The notes under the pieces are model-generated. The model saw only the letters and a list, made by a program, of their open reading frames with translations, made no database searches and was not told the origin of the DNA. Positions 10,866 through 21,787 of a DNA stretch of 36,016 bases are shown here, in pieces. Position numbers and translations under genes: made by a program. The stretch covers positions 4,683,825-4,719,840 of the forward strand of contig FN649727.1 in NCBI GenBank assembly GCA_000310025.1, read 5' to 3'. The stretch's first letter is position 1. Every line of letters starts with the position of its first letter. Origin of the DNA: Ectocarpus siliculosus. Its lineage: Eukaryota; Sar; Phaeophyceae; Ectocarpales; Ectocarpaceae.

Positions 10866-11761
10866 TCACTTCTTCGTCCCCATCGATCTGTGGTTCGTGT
10901 CAAATTCCAAATACGCCCGGTGCCCACTGGCGATTGGCACCTTGGCAGCCATGGAATTTTTCATGTCTCTCTGAGCGCACGCCATGAAGTTCTTGGACAG
11001 TTGCAAGTTGATTTCGCCGTCTTCAAGCTGTCTCGTGCGGTGGACGTTTCGAGTGTTGTTTCGTCGAGTGGGAGGGAAGGAGGGAGAGCGAGAGAGCGGG
11101 GGAGAGGGAGAGAAATAGAGAGACAGAGAGAGAGGGAGAGGTAGAGAAGAGATACAGAGACAGACAGACAGACAGACAGGGAGCCGCGCAGCGGAGTATG
11201 GACGCAAGGTTGAGAAGATGAGACGCTGGAGGGAATCACCACACAAGAGCACGTGTAGCAGCTCGCTAAACACCGACGTACGTGGGGCGGGGCCTGTCGC
11301 CAAAGTATAAGTGCCCGTACGGCCGGACCCTCCTACTATAGTGCATCACGAAGTCTGTGCGGTGGGCAATATTGCGATAGAGCTTGCCGTCCGTCTTCAA
11401 CTCCACAACGCGTGTAGAGTTCCGCTAGATGTGTTCGCACTCTTGCCTCTCTCCCCCATACCCAACCCTCTGCTTCTCTCTGCACAGGACAAGTCAATCC
11501 ACCACTGAACATAGGACATGTGTGTTGACACCGCCAATCGATCGTTACCGCGGTGATCAACCCCTCACCCAACTCAAGCTCTCGCCTTATTTGCCTGTTG
11601 GCACATCTCGCCTCTCTTACCGGCTCTGCGTATGTTTTCCGATAGCAATCAGGCGACACGCACTCGTGAACGCAGTTCTTGGCCTCCAGCGGCACCAGGT
11701 GGCCGCACGTTTCCGTCTCGCACTCACGCTTACGGTCGTACACCGAAATCCTACCCTGCAT
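10866..11761 (-). CDS. Small cysteine-rich protein, possibly DUF4787-like
   Basis: Two exons join in phase 0: 11761-11621 and 11027-10866. The donor follows TYAEP (gtaaga); the acceptor (gagacag) precedes LEDGEINLQLSKNF. The joined core reads CGHLVPLEAKNCVHECVSP, then CYRKTY, AEP, LEDGE and FMACAQR. That spacing of Cys-Val-Ser-Pro-x-Cys-Tyr, an acidic Pro-Leu-Glu-Asp-Gly-Glu step and a later Cys-x-Arg matches, from memory, a short eukaryotic family of unknown function (DUF4787 or similar). From the ATG at 11761 it would be 100 residues. A cag acceptor at 11756-11758, preceded by a T-rich stretch, suggests an upstream exon instead, possibly with a signal peptide that I could not locate. Function unknown. 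Confidence 0.6.
11070..11182. repeat. Purine-rich and (ACAG)n low-complexity tract
   Basis: A GA-rich stretch passes into repeated cagacagacagacag. It lies inside the intron of the small cysteine-rich gene (11028-11620). Confidence 0.85.
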
Positions 11762-13774
11762 CCATGAAAAAACAGCGGTTGTTCGGCCCCAATGCAGGGA
11801 CGGGAGGGCGGCGGGGCGGGTGGGTAGGGGCGGTATTCCGCGCGAAGCGGGGGCAGGTGTGCCAGGCGTGGTAACAGCAGAGTGCTTGACGTTCTTAATT
11901 TAAACTCCTCTTAAGAGAGCAAAGCAGGCAGCAACGAAAAGTGAAGAGGAGCCCGTAGCGGTCGTAGACGGCTCCTCTGGCCGAAGTATGGCAGTTTTGT
12001 CGTTCAAGGCACTGCTTCAAAAAGGCTCGAACAAACGCGCTGGGTGTGACACGCACTGTTGATTGGGACGAGTTCATGCGGATGTTCGACGGAGTGTTTC
12101 TGGCACCTCTTTTAGAGGCATGCAGCCGGCGTGCACAGATGTGGTTGGCTGCTACGAAAAGCCTGTCAAGAATAACAGGCCAAGGTTGCGACAACAAACA
12201 ATCAAGTTGGAGTGCCAGCGGACCACACGCTCGGGGCGTGAGTGTTTGCTCGAGGCACCGTGATGCAAGGTCGAAAGGCGGAGAGACCTACCGGCGGGCG
12301 CTAAAACACAACGTGCGCCGCACGGAGCTTTTTCGGCATTATGTGTCTTTAGCTTTAGGGTCAAGTTTCGTCCGCGGTGGGCGCGTCGTGGTTGGTTCTC
12401 ATGCGCTGAAAGCACCTCGGTGGTTCGAAGCCACACAAGATTGAGACCAGCATTGCATTTTGTGTGCACAACTCTAGCGTGTCTATCTCTCGCGCAGCTA
12501 TGTAGCGGTGCTGCGAAAAGAGTCGGGATAGCCAGAGCATGTTAAAACCCTGAGCAGGATCCAGCAAAGCGAGAGGGAACTACTACACTGCGTTCCTCCA
12601 AACCAGAAACAATTATACGTAGAAGTGCTTGTATGCATACTACATCAACGGATAAGAGATACCATCAGCTCATTGCCCTTGGCTTGTGTTCTCGGTAGAT
12701 CGTCGCGAAGTGGAGGCAGATTCGCACGCGCATGCGTAAACCTACTTATCCGGGGTTTCCACCTGGGCGATGCTGCTCAACCGGTGATTCGAAGCGCGCT
12801 CTTGTTCACTTCTACGTCATAAGAGTGTACGATGGAAGTACTTGAAGTACAGCAGTTTAGAAGACTATGTATGTACAGATACAGCATTGTGGCCGATATC
12901 AAGCAGTACGATCAAGCCACCTCTGACGAATAGAAGCTTTACTTCTTCTCTGATCAAACGTCTGGAATGACGCCAAGGCACACAGACGGAGGTTGCAGAT
13001 AACTCCGCAGGTAGGTGCGGGTAAACAACATACTACCATGGTATGTCGAAAGGCGTTTATCTACATAAATGCCAGAGGAACAATTCGCAGCCCCATTTTC
13101 TTCTGCGAAGTACCACGATTGAACCAGGGACTATACCTACCCCTCTGGCCCGTGATGTTGACTTCCAGTCTTTGATTACCTCGCATAGCCTCTAGAGGCG
13201 AGAGGAGGGTCCTACAGCAGTACACTACGTAGCTATCTTTCGTTCATGACTTGCGGACCCTCGGGTTCATTTTTATTATACCTTTTTGGCTTCTTGGGTA
13301 AGTTAGCCTGTGACCACGGGTATTGATAGCGTCAAGTGTTAGACTAAATAGTATGCGGAGAGATGAAGGTACTGGGTACAGCTGACTGTGGGTACTGCTG
13401 TAGAGAGATCGGGATTGATAAAAAAAAAGACCACGACAACAAAAACAACCAATGTACCGTGTACACCTCAACCGACCTTCCTCCGTTTCTTCTTGCTGCT
13501 CATCCCGTCGGTGGTAGCCGTAAGCAATAGACCCAGCGTCACCATGAAGGAAACCCCTCTCATCCTTTGGTTTCCCTCCAAACTTTGCACTCTTGCTGGC
13601 CTGAACTACTGTCTACTGCTGAGTCTGGCTGTCTTCCTCTTGCTGAGTCTGGTGGTGCGGCGAGGTACTGTTGTGCATTTTCAGCGCGCGCAGATTTCCT
13701 CTGCGGAAGCGCAGTCCAGCGGGTTTACCCGTACCTGCTCAACACATCCTTTGGCTATAGGCTGCGACAAGCAC
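11762..13774. other. Region between the cysteine-rich gene and PDK
   Basis: The two genes are divergent here, so both 5' flanks should lie within this 2 kb. I see no convincing exon, although an upstream exon of the cysteine-rich gene may be hidden. A diverged repeat copy occupies 13249-13378. An open plus-strand frame runs from 13388 into the PDK start exon, but its upstream part is hydrophobic and unlike a transit peptide. Confidence 0.5.
13249..13378. repeat. Dispersed repeat, copy 2
   Basis: Diverged direct copy of the segment at 6720-6850. It shares gacttgcggaccc, gggtaagttagcctg, gaccacggg, gcgtcaagtgtt and gaaggtactgggta in the same order. It lies about 400 bases upstream of the PDK start codon. 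Confidence 0.7.
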
Positions 13775-16700
13775 ATGGCTCTAGCCTGCGGCGGGAGGGC
13801 CACGCTCTCGCGAGCAGCGGCATCACTCTTGGGCACGAGGGCAGCATCGGCGACGGCTTGTTCGGTCGCTCCGCGGCTGCGTAGTGGCAGGAGCACTAGT
13901 AGTCCGGGAGTGACCCCGCTCACTCGAAAGGGCTCAGACGCTGGGACTGCAAATGCTGCTTGGGTAAGCAACGTCGCCACCTGCAACGTATCCCGGCGCC
14001 AGCTATCTTCACGGGGAGGAGATGTAGACTATAGCTCTCTCATGGCTGGCCCTGGAACCGCGTTGCACGATGACATCATGGAGAGCGCAGCTCGCAAACA
14101 GACAGGGTGAGCCGATGTCAAGGGTCTGTGGTTACACCGCATTTTCCAACACGTTGCAGTTGCGTCGAGACGCCGAGACTATTGCTGCTGTACAGCAGAA
14201 TCGTTTTTCGTTTTCGCTGCCCAACTTGTGTCTAAAGCTTAGGCTTGTCACCAGCTTTCGCTATGCCCATGCAACGGTCAGCAGAAATACTGGTAGGTTG
14301 GATTTGATTTGAACTTATCGCTCATGTATATATATACTGTTTGAAGTACAGCAGTAGTGTGCTAACCCTCCGCGAGGGTCTTTCGTCATCGGTAACTTCA
14401 AGTGATAGTGAAAGGGGAGTTGTCGAACTCTCTCTCGTACAGCGACAACGACGAGAGTAGCTAGAAGGAGAGAATGCTGGACAACAAGAATAAAGCTGGT
14501 TGGATCTTTCTGCAACATCTCGTCAGTTCCCCCGTCTGGCAGCATCGCCGATTCCCTCCTTTCCCGTTTTCTTCCACGGAAGGCTTCGGCTGGTCGTGTA
14601 CATACCGTATATGACACAAGATAACACACCCCCTTGGCCGATTTTCAAAGCTCGATTTCTCAACAGCAGGAAAACTCACAGCGCCGAAAACGGCGGCGTT
14701 AGAACAGTCTCGTTGAGAGCTTTTCGAAAATGTATCATTTCGTCCATGTCTCCTCTTCGTCATCGAGTAATCGAGCTTTGAAAATCGGGCCAGAGGGCGT
14801 GTTATCTTGTGTCATATACGGTATATATGTACCGTATATGACACAAGAAAACACACCCCGGTGATAACATTGTGGAGTTTGAAAATATTATCACCGGGTG
14901 TGGTATCCTGTGGGGGGGGTGCTATCTTGTGTACCCCGGGTGATAAAGTGCAGCTCGCAGGGGCCCCTACGGGGGTGTGATAAAACAGGGGGTGTGATAG
15001 CGCGTCCGAACACCCACAGCGTGTGTTGGGGTGTGTGATAAAAGGGGGTGTGATAGCACGTCCGAACAGCAGCCACAGCGTGTGCTTTGGGGTGTGGTAA
15101 ATGAGGGGGTGCGATAAAAGGGGGTGTGATAGCCATCCTGCACGTACACGTGCAGTGTAGGGACCTACCTAAAGGGACGTGGAAAAACAAAGGAGCTCAA
15201 CCGAGGTGGCGAAACTCCTGAGCACATGACCTCGGCGATAACTCAACGCTCTCATCGCCAAAAAAAGTTTGAAACAAAATACGGGTTGAATCGAGCAAGA
15301 AAAAAGTAAAAATCGAAGGTACCTCGACCGATACGATGATTGGCGGTGGGCACAGACTGCGTGCGCCATCCTTCCTGCCACCCTCACAAAAACGTTTACT
15401 TGGTACTTGCGGCTGCATTCTGCTCTGCCTGCACGTTCATGTTGTTGGGGTTCTCCATGCGGGGTGTTTCCCCGCACACAGCTGACGTGGTTGTGTGTGT
15501 GATTGCCCAGGGCAGATGCTGTCACCCCGGTGATAAAGAAGGAGGGGCCCCGTGACTATGTGCGGCGTAACTAAAAATATCACCGGGGTGTGTTATCTTA
15601 TGTACCCCCGGTGATAAATCGATGGTTTGTCAGAAGCGCCCAAAACTATCACCGGGGTGTCGTTTTCTGTGGGGGGTGTGCTTTCTTATGTAGGTGTTTT
15701 ATCTTGTGTCATATACGGTAGTCTAGGGCCAAGTAGGGTCTCGGTTGTAGATATGCCGAAGATGTGAATGCATTGACGTTCACTCTCTTGTCTATTTGTG
15801 TTTGGCTGACGATGTCGAGGAACAACCAGAGAGAAGGGTGCCCTTGACCAATCGCGAGATATGCATACGATTGGGCATGTGGAACAGCGATATGCCAACG
15901 CTCGCCCTCTCCCAGCAAATAGGAGACCAGGCGCCGTTTTTGCCTCTGGCAATATTTGGAGGCATCTGCAACAACCCAAGGCAGTGCAGCTTTCGCAACC
16001 CAGCTGCCACCGCAGCGGAAAGACAAAGGGTCGGTGCGCCACTGTACCTTTCTCGAGAGATGGCCCATTCGGACAAACACAAGGCCGTACAACAGCGCAT
16101 CAACGGCACATGCTCCAGGATTTGTTGCATCGATTACCTTCCACTGCTGTACCAACTCTTTCGTCGGATAATTGTGCCTTGACTGCTGGAATGCGTGCCT
16201 GTGGCCCTCGTATGTCAGGGTGAGCCTGAAGACCCTGATCGACACCGGGAGGGGCGATCTGTTGTCGGGGGAAATGGGCCTCACCGGGCAGGACAGCCTC
16301 TCCACCAAGCAAAAAATGCTGATACAGGTGAGCCGAACCAGGCGCTGCTTTCCTAGATCATGAAGGATGTCGGCAGCATGTGCAACCACTTGTACAACGG
16401 AGTACCACCTTGGCATACATGCTATGCGTGTATGGCAGTTTGTAAAAGTTCCCTGGCTGCATCTGGAGCTGTATTCGCTGGCTGCAGCTCGTGCTGCACA
16501 ACATTCGGGGTGAGAATACTGGGCTGGTGGTCTTTTTTAGTCGAACACAGGCGTGAGTTGAGCGTGTTTCCCCCGAGGTTGTGCTGTATACCAGAGGGCA
16601 ATTTCGGTATCATGCATCTGGGTTGCCGTAGACGAATGATCCACAAAAATCTACCCACTTTTGCGAGACCTTCGTACTGAGCGTGACTTCAGTTGTGTGT

Positions 16701-18279
16701 GATTAGGGAAGTTCGGGCGGACGTCAGAGCAGGTTTGTTTTTGATGAGCCACTTTTTTTTTCCGCACACGCTAGAGGACGGTGCCAGCAAAGGTAGACGT
16801 AGGATCTACATATGCACGTCGACGACATGCCCAAGAAGTGAAAGAGGTGGGCAGCGATTGTAGCCCTTCGGGAACTACGACGGTCGTAGCCAACCACCAC
16901 CGCCACAAGTAGTGTCACCAGTTTTCCGGATTCCTTGTTGCCGGACAACAGGAAGGTAAGCGCACATCGACCAGCTGCTAATCGAAGCGCTTTTGCAGGA
17001 ACAAGTCGGGATAAGTTTATTTCATGGAAGAACATGTCGTGTGCCGCGATTGTTTTGGACGTAAACGTGCGCAACGAAAGGCAGAGCAAGACAATCCTCG
17101 ACCCGACAGCGTAGTACAATAGTTAAACTCTCAACGGTAACGTTTCCATCTCGTCTTCTTTTGCCTCGCCATGTGATGACCGCCACGTCTCAGCCACGGC
17201 GAAGGAGTGTGTGGCCTATAGCAGCCGGCTCCAAACAAGTCTAATGGTTTGATTTCGGCTTCTGTTAAAGTTTGCTCCGAAGTGATGTGGACATGGACGT
17301 GCCCCTACCGATGATGTTGATATTCTACAGGTGGCGTCTTTCTTGCACAGGGAGCTCCCCATCCGCCTGGCTCATCGCGTGCGTGACTTGGAGTCCGTTC
17401 CCGACATGCTCGCGCAGAAGTCGGTGCAGCAGGCGAGAGAGAGCTGTTTTCCAACGTGTAATTTCTCAGTTCCATTACCTGTCTTGGTTGGAGAAAAGTT
17501 GCATGTTGCCCGGTTTGTCCGTCCACAGAGTAGCGTTAGTATTTTGTATTTTGCTACTGGTGAAGTGTTCAGTGCTGCATCGAGTGCTTGGCCTTTTCCC
17601 TGATGTCGCGTTTCCGCGCGTCGCTATGCGTATGCGCCGTGTTTTAAGTTCTCCAAAGGGTGGGGTCGAAAAAGGGTGCGGTGCAGCATGCGTGTTTTCG
17701 ACGTTTGACTCTTCAACGCACGGGCACAACTAAAGCAAGCACACGTATGATCACTGGAGTAATCAAACGCGTATCACAGCTAAGTACGCATCTGTTCGGT
17801 CGCTCGCGGGCTACTTTTATGCACCAAGAGCTTCGGGAGAGGGAGAAATAGAACAACTGCCCTAGACGTCAAGAGGTGTATGTCTTTGTTGTTATTGATG
17901 TCGGCGGCGCGAAGCGATTGTCTTTGATTGGAGCGACTGTGCCTTCAAAAGAGGCGACAAAATGACAAGAGCAGCGCGGTGGTCGAAACGGAAATGCGTT
18001 GGAGTGAACGACTAGTCGAGCGGCGGCACTCTGCTGGGGACACGACCGATTTCACATGTGCTCGAAAGAGCCGCTCTGCGTTTTATGTTGTTATTGAATC
18101 GATTAAGTGAGCAATCGATACCCCCCAAACGTGCGACGTCGTTGACGATTGTTGTTGCTCATGTCCTCGCCGCTATTGTCGTTGCTGCGGTTGTGTTCGC
18201 TTGTTCTGAGTTTGGCCTCGACATCAACATTCAGTCATCGTGCCCCACATTTTTTTTCCGGCTCGTGTCTGATCCTCTT

Positions 18280-18311
<32 letters not shown>

Positions 18312-18313
18312 TC

Positions 18314-18364
<51 letters not shown>

Positions 18365-21300
18365 CTCTCCCTCCCTCCGGTGCATCTCCGGTGGCCAGGT
18401 TCGAGAGTGGTACGTTATTTCGTACGAGGAGATTCGGAAGTTCCCCCGTCCAGTTACCGTCGACGAGGAGGTTCGGTTCGCGGAGCTCTTGAAGGTGATG
18501 ACCATGTGTTGCGCAACGATTTTACGATTTTACTATGATAGCATCGAAATCAGGCTTGTTGCCGGAAACACGACGCGAACACATTTCCACACTGCCGGTA
18601 TCATGTGCGTACAGCAATATCGTCGGATTTAATGCGGTAGGGACACTTCACTTAGGGGTATTTTTTGTCGCGATGCCATGTATTGTTTGTTGTTTTGTTC
18701 TATTTGCTCGTCCTTTTAGTTGTGGTGTCTGATCTCTGAATAATGATCTTGCGTGGTCCTTCTCGTCTCGCGTTTAAAGATCGAGGCCATCCTCCAAGGG
18801 GCGCGCACCGGCCTGTGCATCCACCTCCGTGGCTGCTTGCTGACTAACTGCCCATCTCGTCATGTAGCAATCTGGTGATCCCCTGTGGCTCATGATACAC
18901 TCTCATTTGTTCACAACTTCACACAGGGCATCTACCAGAGGCATGCGCCCGTGCTTCTCACGATGGCGAGGGGGGTCTGGGAGCTGCGCGAGTCGTTCGG
19001 TCCGAAGGACGCAAGCCGAAGGGGGGCCAAGAACCGCTTCGGCGACTTTTACGACTTCGAGCGGGTGCGTACAACCTGGCAGGGCCTATGATTCTGTACC
19101 GCTGCTGCACATGGGGAGATATGTTCACGATAAACGACTCGAGACACGGCCAAATGTAGCAGCCTCTGCAATATGCCGCACTTATGGCTGCTGTCTTGGG
19201 GTTAGAGACCGTAAGACAGAGGCAACGGACCAATCAAAGCACCAAAACGAAAACGCTGGAGACTAGTACGCCAGCGCGTGTGGTAGTGGTAGGAGCGTGG
19301 CCAACGGGCGTTGGTAGTTCGGTGGCCAGTTTGGCGCAGACAGCTTCCAGCTTGTTATTTTCTCGCGCCAGCTCGGAACAACCTCCCGCTTCCCGCCATG
19401 CCCCCGACGAGCTGTCCACTCCCCAAAAGTATCCAACCTAGAAAAAATTTGGCTTTCTGAATAACCTCCCTCAATAAAATCGTGAAGATGTGCCTGTGTC
19501 TTGCTGTGGTTTGGTGTGGTAATGTGCAGACCCACACCTTCCTGGACGGGTTCTACATGAGCCGGATCGGCATCCGTATTCTCATCGGCCACTACCTCGC
19601 GCTGCAGGTGACGGTAGCTCCACCGCGGTGGTAATAACCGAGGTGTTTGTGTAACTTCTCCTCGCGAACAAGCCGCACACCTCAATATTTCTTGGTGTGT
19701 TGTAGAGTAGTGCAGGAACACCACTGATAGTAGCAGCGAAGTACGAAATTGATTTACTCGTGCGAGGTTTTGAAGAGCCTCCCCGGCGCCTTGACCACGA
19801 GCTACCAAGATAGTTTTGACTCTGGCCCGGCGTAGGTTGACTGGCGTTGTTGTTATCTGTCCATACACGACAACCGGCAGTTGCAACCAAGACGGCAACA
19901 AATCTATTTTTCAGTAACGAGTGAGGTCGAGGCGTCTGATTCGACGGATATTTTGTTGGGAGTAACAGACAGAGCAACACGTGTCTTTTCCGTGTACCTG
20001 TTTCTTTCTGTCTCCTCGCTTCCCCCGCGCAAGCCCCCTCGCCCGGATCCCCCCCCCCCACACACCCCGTCCAACACCGAAAACGCTGGTCCAAAACATA
20101 ATAACGCCACCATGACAACAAACGCGTGACTGCGCCACCCTTCTTTCGGCCGCTCGCCATTTCCCCGGCGACTAACAACAGGAAGCGGGGGCAGACAGCT
20201 GGATCGGCATGGTGTGCCAGGAGACGTCGCCCGCGGCCATCGCCGAGGCTGCCATCGAGGACGCCAAGTTCGTGTGCACCCGGCAGTACGGCGACGCTCC
20301 GGACGTGACCCTCCACGGCAGGCTAGACCTCACCTTTTCCTGTGAGTTGTGTTCGTCTATGATATAGATGGCGATACTCCGTGTGAAGGGGATGGTGCGT
20401 GCTGTTTCAACTCGATGCGAACTCCTTCTGCTTTTCGTGAGAGTCACATGCCTTCTGATCTTTCTTGTGGGGTGCTTTTGTTTGGCCATTTTTAGTTTCC
20501 TTTGTGTGGTAGATTTTCCCTCCCGGGCAGGCGGCCAACCACAATGCCGACTTCGTTTCGCCCACCTGTAGGCGGTGTTTGTAGTGCTGTGCACGCCTAC
20601 TTAGCTCTCACGGGCTGGAACGTGTTTAGTCTCGAGAGTGTCACACCATCACAGCAGTCACCACCAACTGTCTACACCCGCTAGTAAGACGAAGAAACTT
20701 GCTGGGCTTCAAAGGCGGACTATGCGCGCCCGCTGCGGCAACTTGTCTCGTGAGTCTGGTTCTCTCTGCGCCTACGTTTGTACGCCCAATTGACTTACGT
20801 TGCACGGCAACGGTTCGTGGGTTTCCAATTCGGGGTTTCCTGTTTTGAACGCAGACGTGCCGTCGCACCTCCACTACATCATGCTCGAACTGATCAAGAA
20901 CTCCATGAGGGCGACGGTGGACTTCCACGGGCTTGACGAAATGGACAACAACCCCATCCGCGTCGTCATCGCCGACGGGGAAGGGAACGAGGTCGGTGTT
21001 GCGCCGCGTCAGAGAACGCCTTCCAGGCGTGCGTATTGCGCCATCGGAATTCCATCGCGTATGTAGGTAGAAATTTGGCGGCGACAAAACGCCATCGGGA
21101 ACCTATCGCGTATATAGGTAGCAATTTGGCGGCGAGGCGAAATCCTGGAATAGGCCTCCCTCGGCTCATTGTGTCTGTCCAATTTTTTATGCGCTGGGCG
21201 CTGGTCTTACACGCACAGATGCGGTATCAGAGGTGGCAAATTGAAATTTTGTATCACCAACGGCAACGCGATGCCCTGTTTCCGTGTTTTGGTGAACAAT

Positions 21301-21787
21301 TCGCAGGACGTAGTGATAAAGGTGGCGGATGAGGGCGGGGGCATCCGGCGCTCGTACATGACACGCATCTGGAGCTACCTCTTCACCACGGCCGACCCTG
21401 CGGTCCAGGAGGGATTCATTAACCTCGGGGAGGTCGAGAGTGATCACGCCAAGGAGTCTCCGCTCGCCGGTCTTGGGTGAGTTGATGGCCGATAGGACAG
21501 AAAGAGGGGGAGTTGTTGTTGGGTGAAAGAGAAAGGCAGCCAAGGTGGGTTATAGACAGAAAAGTCACATTCTAACACCGTCGGCCCACGATCTACGTGC
21601 TCTCGGTTTCGCCCTCTCCCTATGATGTATGTATATCGTCTTTGGATTCAGGTACGGCTTGCCCATCAGCCGGAGCTACGCTCGTTACTTCGGCGGGGAC
21701 CTGAGTATCGTGTCCATGGAAGGATACGGGACGGACGCCTTCGTGCACCTAAGCCGCCTGGGCCACCACTCTGAGCCCTTGCCTTGA
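13775..21787 (+). CDS. PDK: Pyruvate dehydrogenase kinase, mitochondrial
   Basis: PDK phosphorylates and switches off the E1-alpha subunit of the pyruvate dehydrogenase complex in the mitochondrial matrix. Ten exons: 13775-14106, 16219-16327, 17331-17432, 18399-18494, 18927-19064, 19530-19607, 20182-20341, 20855-20991, 21307-21476, 21652-21787. They sum to 486 codons with every phase matching, giving 485 residues. The first about 75 residues are rich in Arg, Ser and Ala, like a mitochondrial transit peptide. Family landmarks in order are ARKQTG joined to [69 protein letters not shown], the N-box [17 protein letters not shown], the G1 box DEGGGI and the G2 box [18 protein letters not shown]. 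The C-terminus [12 protein letters not shown] is close to plant PDK and argues against branched-chain ketoacid dehydrogenase kinase. The second intron appears to start with GC. Start choice: the ATG at 13775 opens the transit-like segment, though the frame is open further upstream. Confidence 0.93.
14605..14821. mobile_element. MITE-like foldback element 1 in PDK intron 1
   Basis: A 217-base element whose ends are long inverted repeats. The left end reads ccgtatatgacacaagataa and includes gattttcaaagctcgattt; the right end is its near-complement. TA flanks both sides (14603-14604 and 14822-14823), as expected for a TA target duplication of Tc1/mariner-like elements. No coding capacity. The arms are about 55 bases each. 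Confidence 0.8.
14832..15718. mobile_element. Non-autonomous TIR element 2 in PDK intron 1
   Basis: An 887-base element with the same terminal sequence as its neighbour (ccgtatatgacacaaga on the left, its complement tcttgtgtcatatacgg on the right), flanked by TA at 14830-14831 and 15719-15720. The interior carries many copies of a ccccggtgataa motif in both orientations and near-tandem units containing gggggtgtgatagc-cgtccgaaca (14985-15130). No transposase frame was seen. The pair sits head to tail, 10 bases apart. Confidence 0.8.
15740..16140 (-). pseudogene. Probable MULE (FLYWCH-type) transposase relic
   Basis: A minus-strand open frame in PDK intron 1 contains [19 protein letters not shown] followed by [19 protein letters not shown]. 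This resembles the C-terminal part of MULE-type transposases, where an E-G-W-H motif precedes a His-Pro-Ser-Leu-Trp-x-Phe-Leu motif. The catalytic region is not recognisable, so the copy appears truncated or decayed. It lies 20 bases beyond the right end of TIR element 2, but MULEs do not use TA targets, so the two are probably unrelated. The assignment rests on motif recall only. Confidence 0.45.
18277..18362. repeat. (CT)n microsatellite
   Basis: An almost pure CT tract with a few interruptions. It lies in PDK intron 3 just upstream of the exon at 18399, where it probably forms part of an extended polypyrimidine tract. Confidence 0.95.
21040..21135. repeat. Tandem pair of 45-base repeats in PDK intron 8
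   Basis: Two copies of about 45 bases beginning gccatcgg and ending atttggcggcga start at 21040 and 21091, a 51-base period. They differ at only a few positions. They lie just after the exon 20855-20991. Confidence 0.85.

Noticed and set aside
13388-13774. Upstream extension of the PDK first exon
   Set aside because: The frame is open but encodes a hydrophobic stretch unlike a mitochondrial transit peptide; the ATG at 13775 begins an Arg/Ser/Ala-rich segment that fits better.
14985-15130. Possible CRISPR-like array
   Set aside because: The repeated blocks are diverged, unevenly spaced and lie inside a TIR element; the genome is eukaryotic.
16130-16416. Extension of the MULE-like frame over PDK exon 2
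   Set aside because: This part is antisense to a confirmed PDK exon and carries no transposase motif, so it was left out of the relic.
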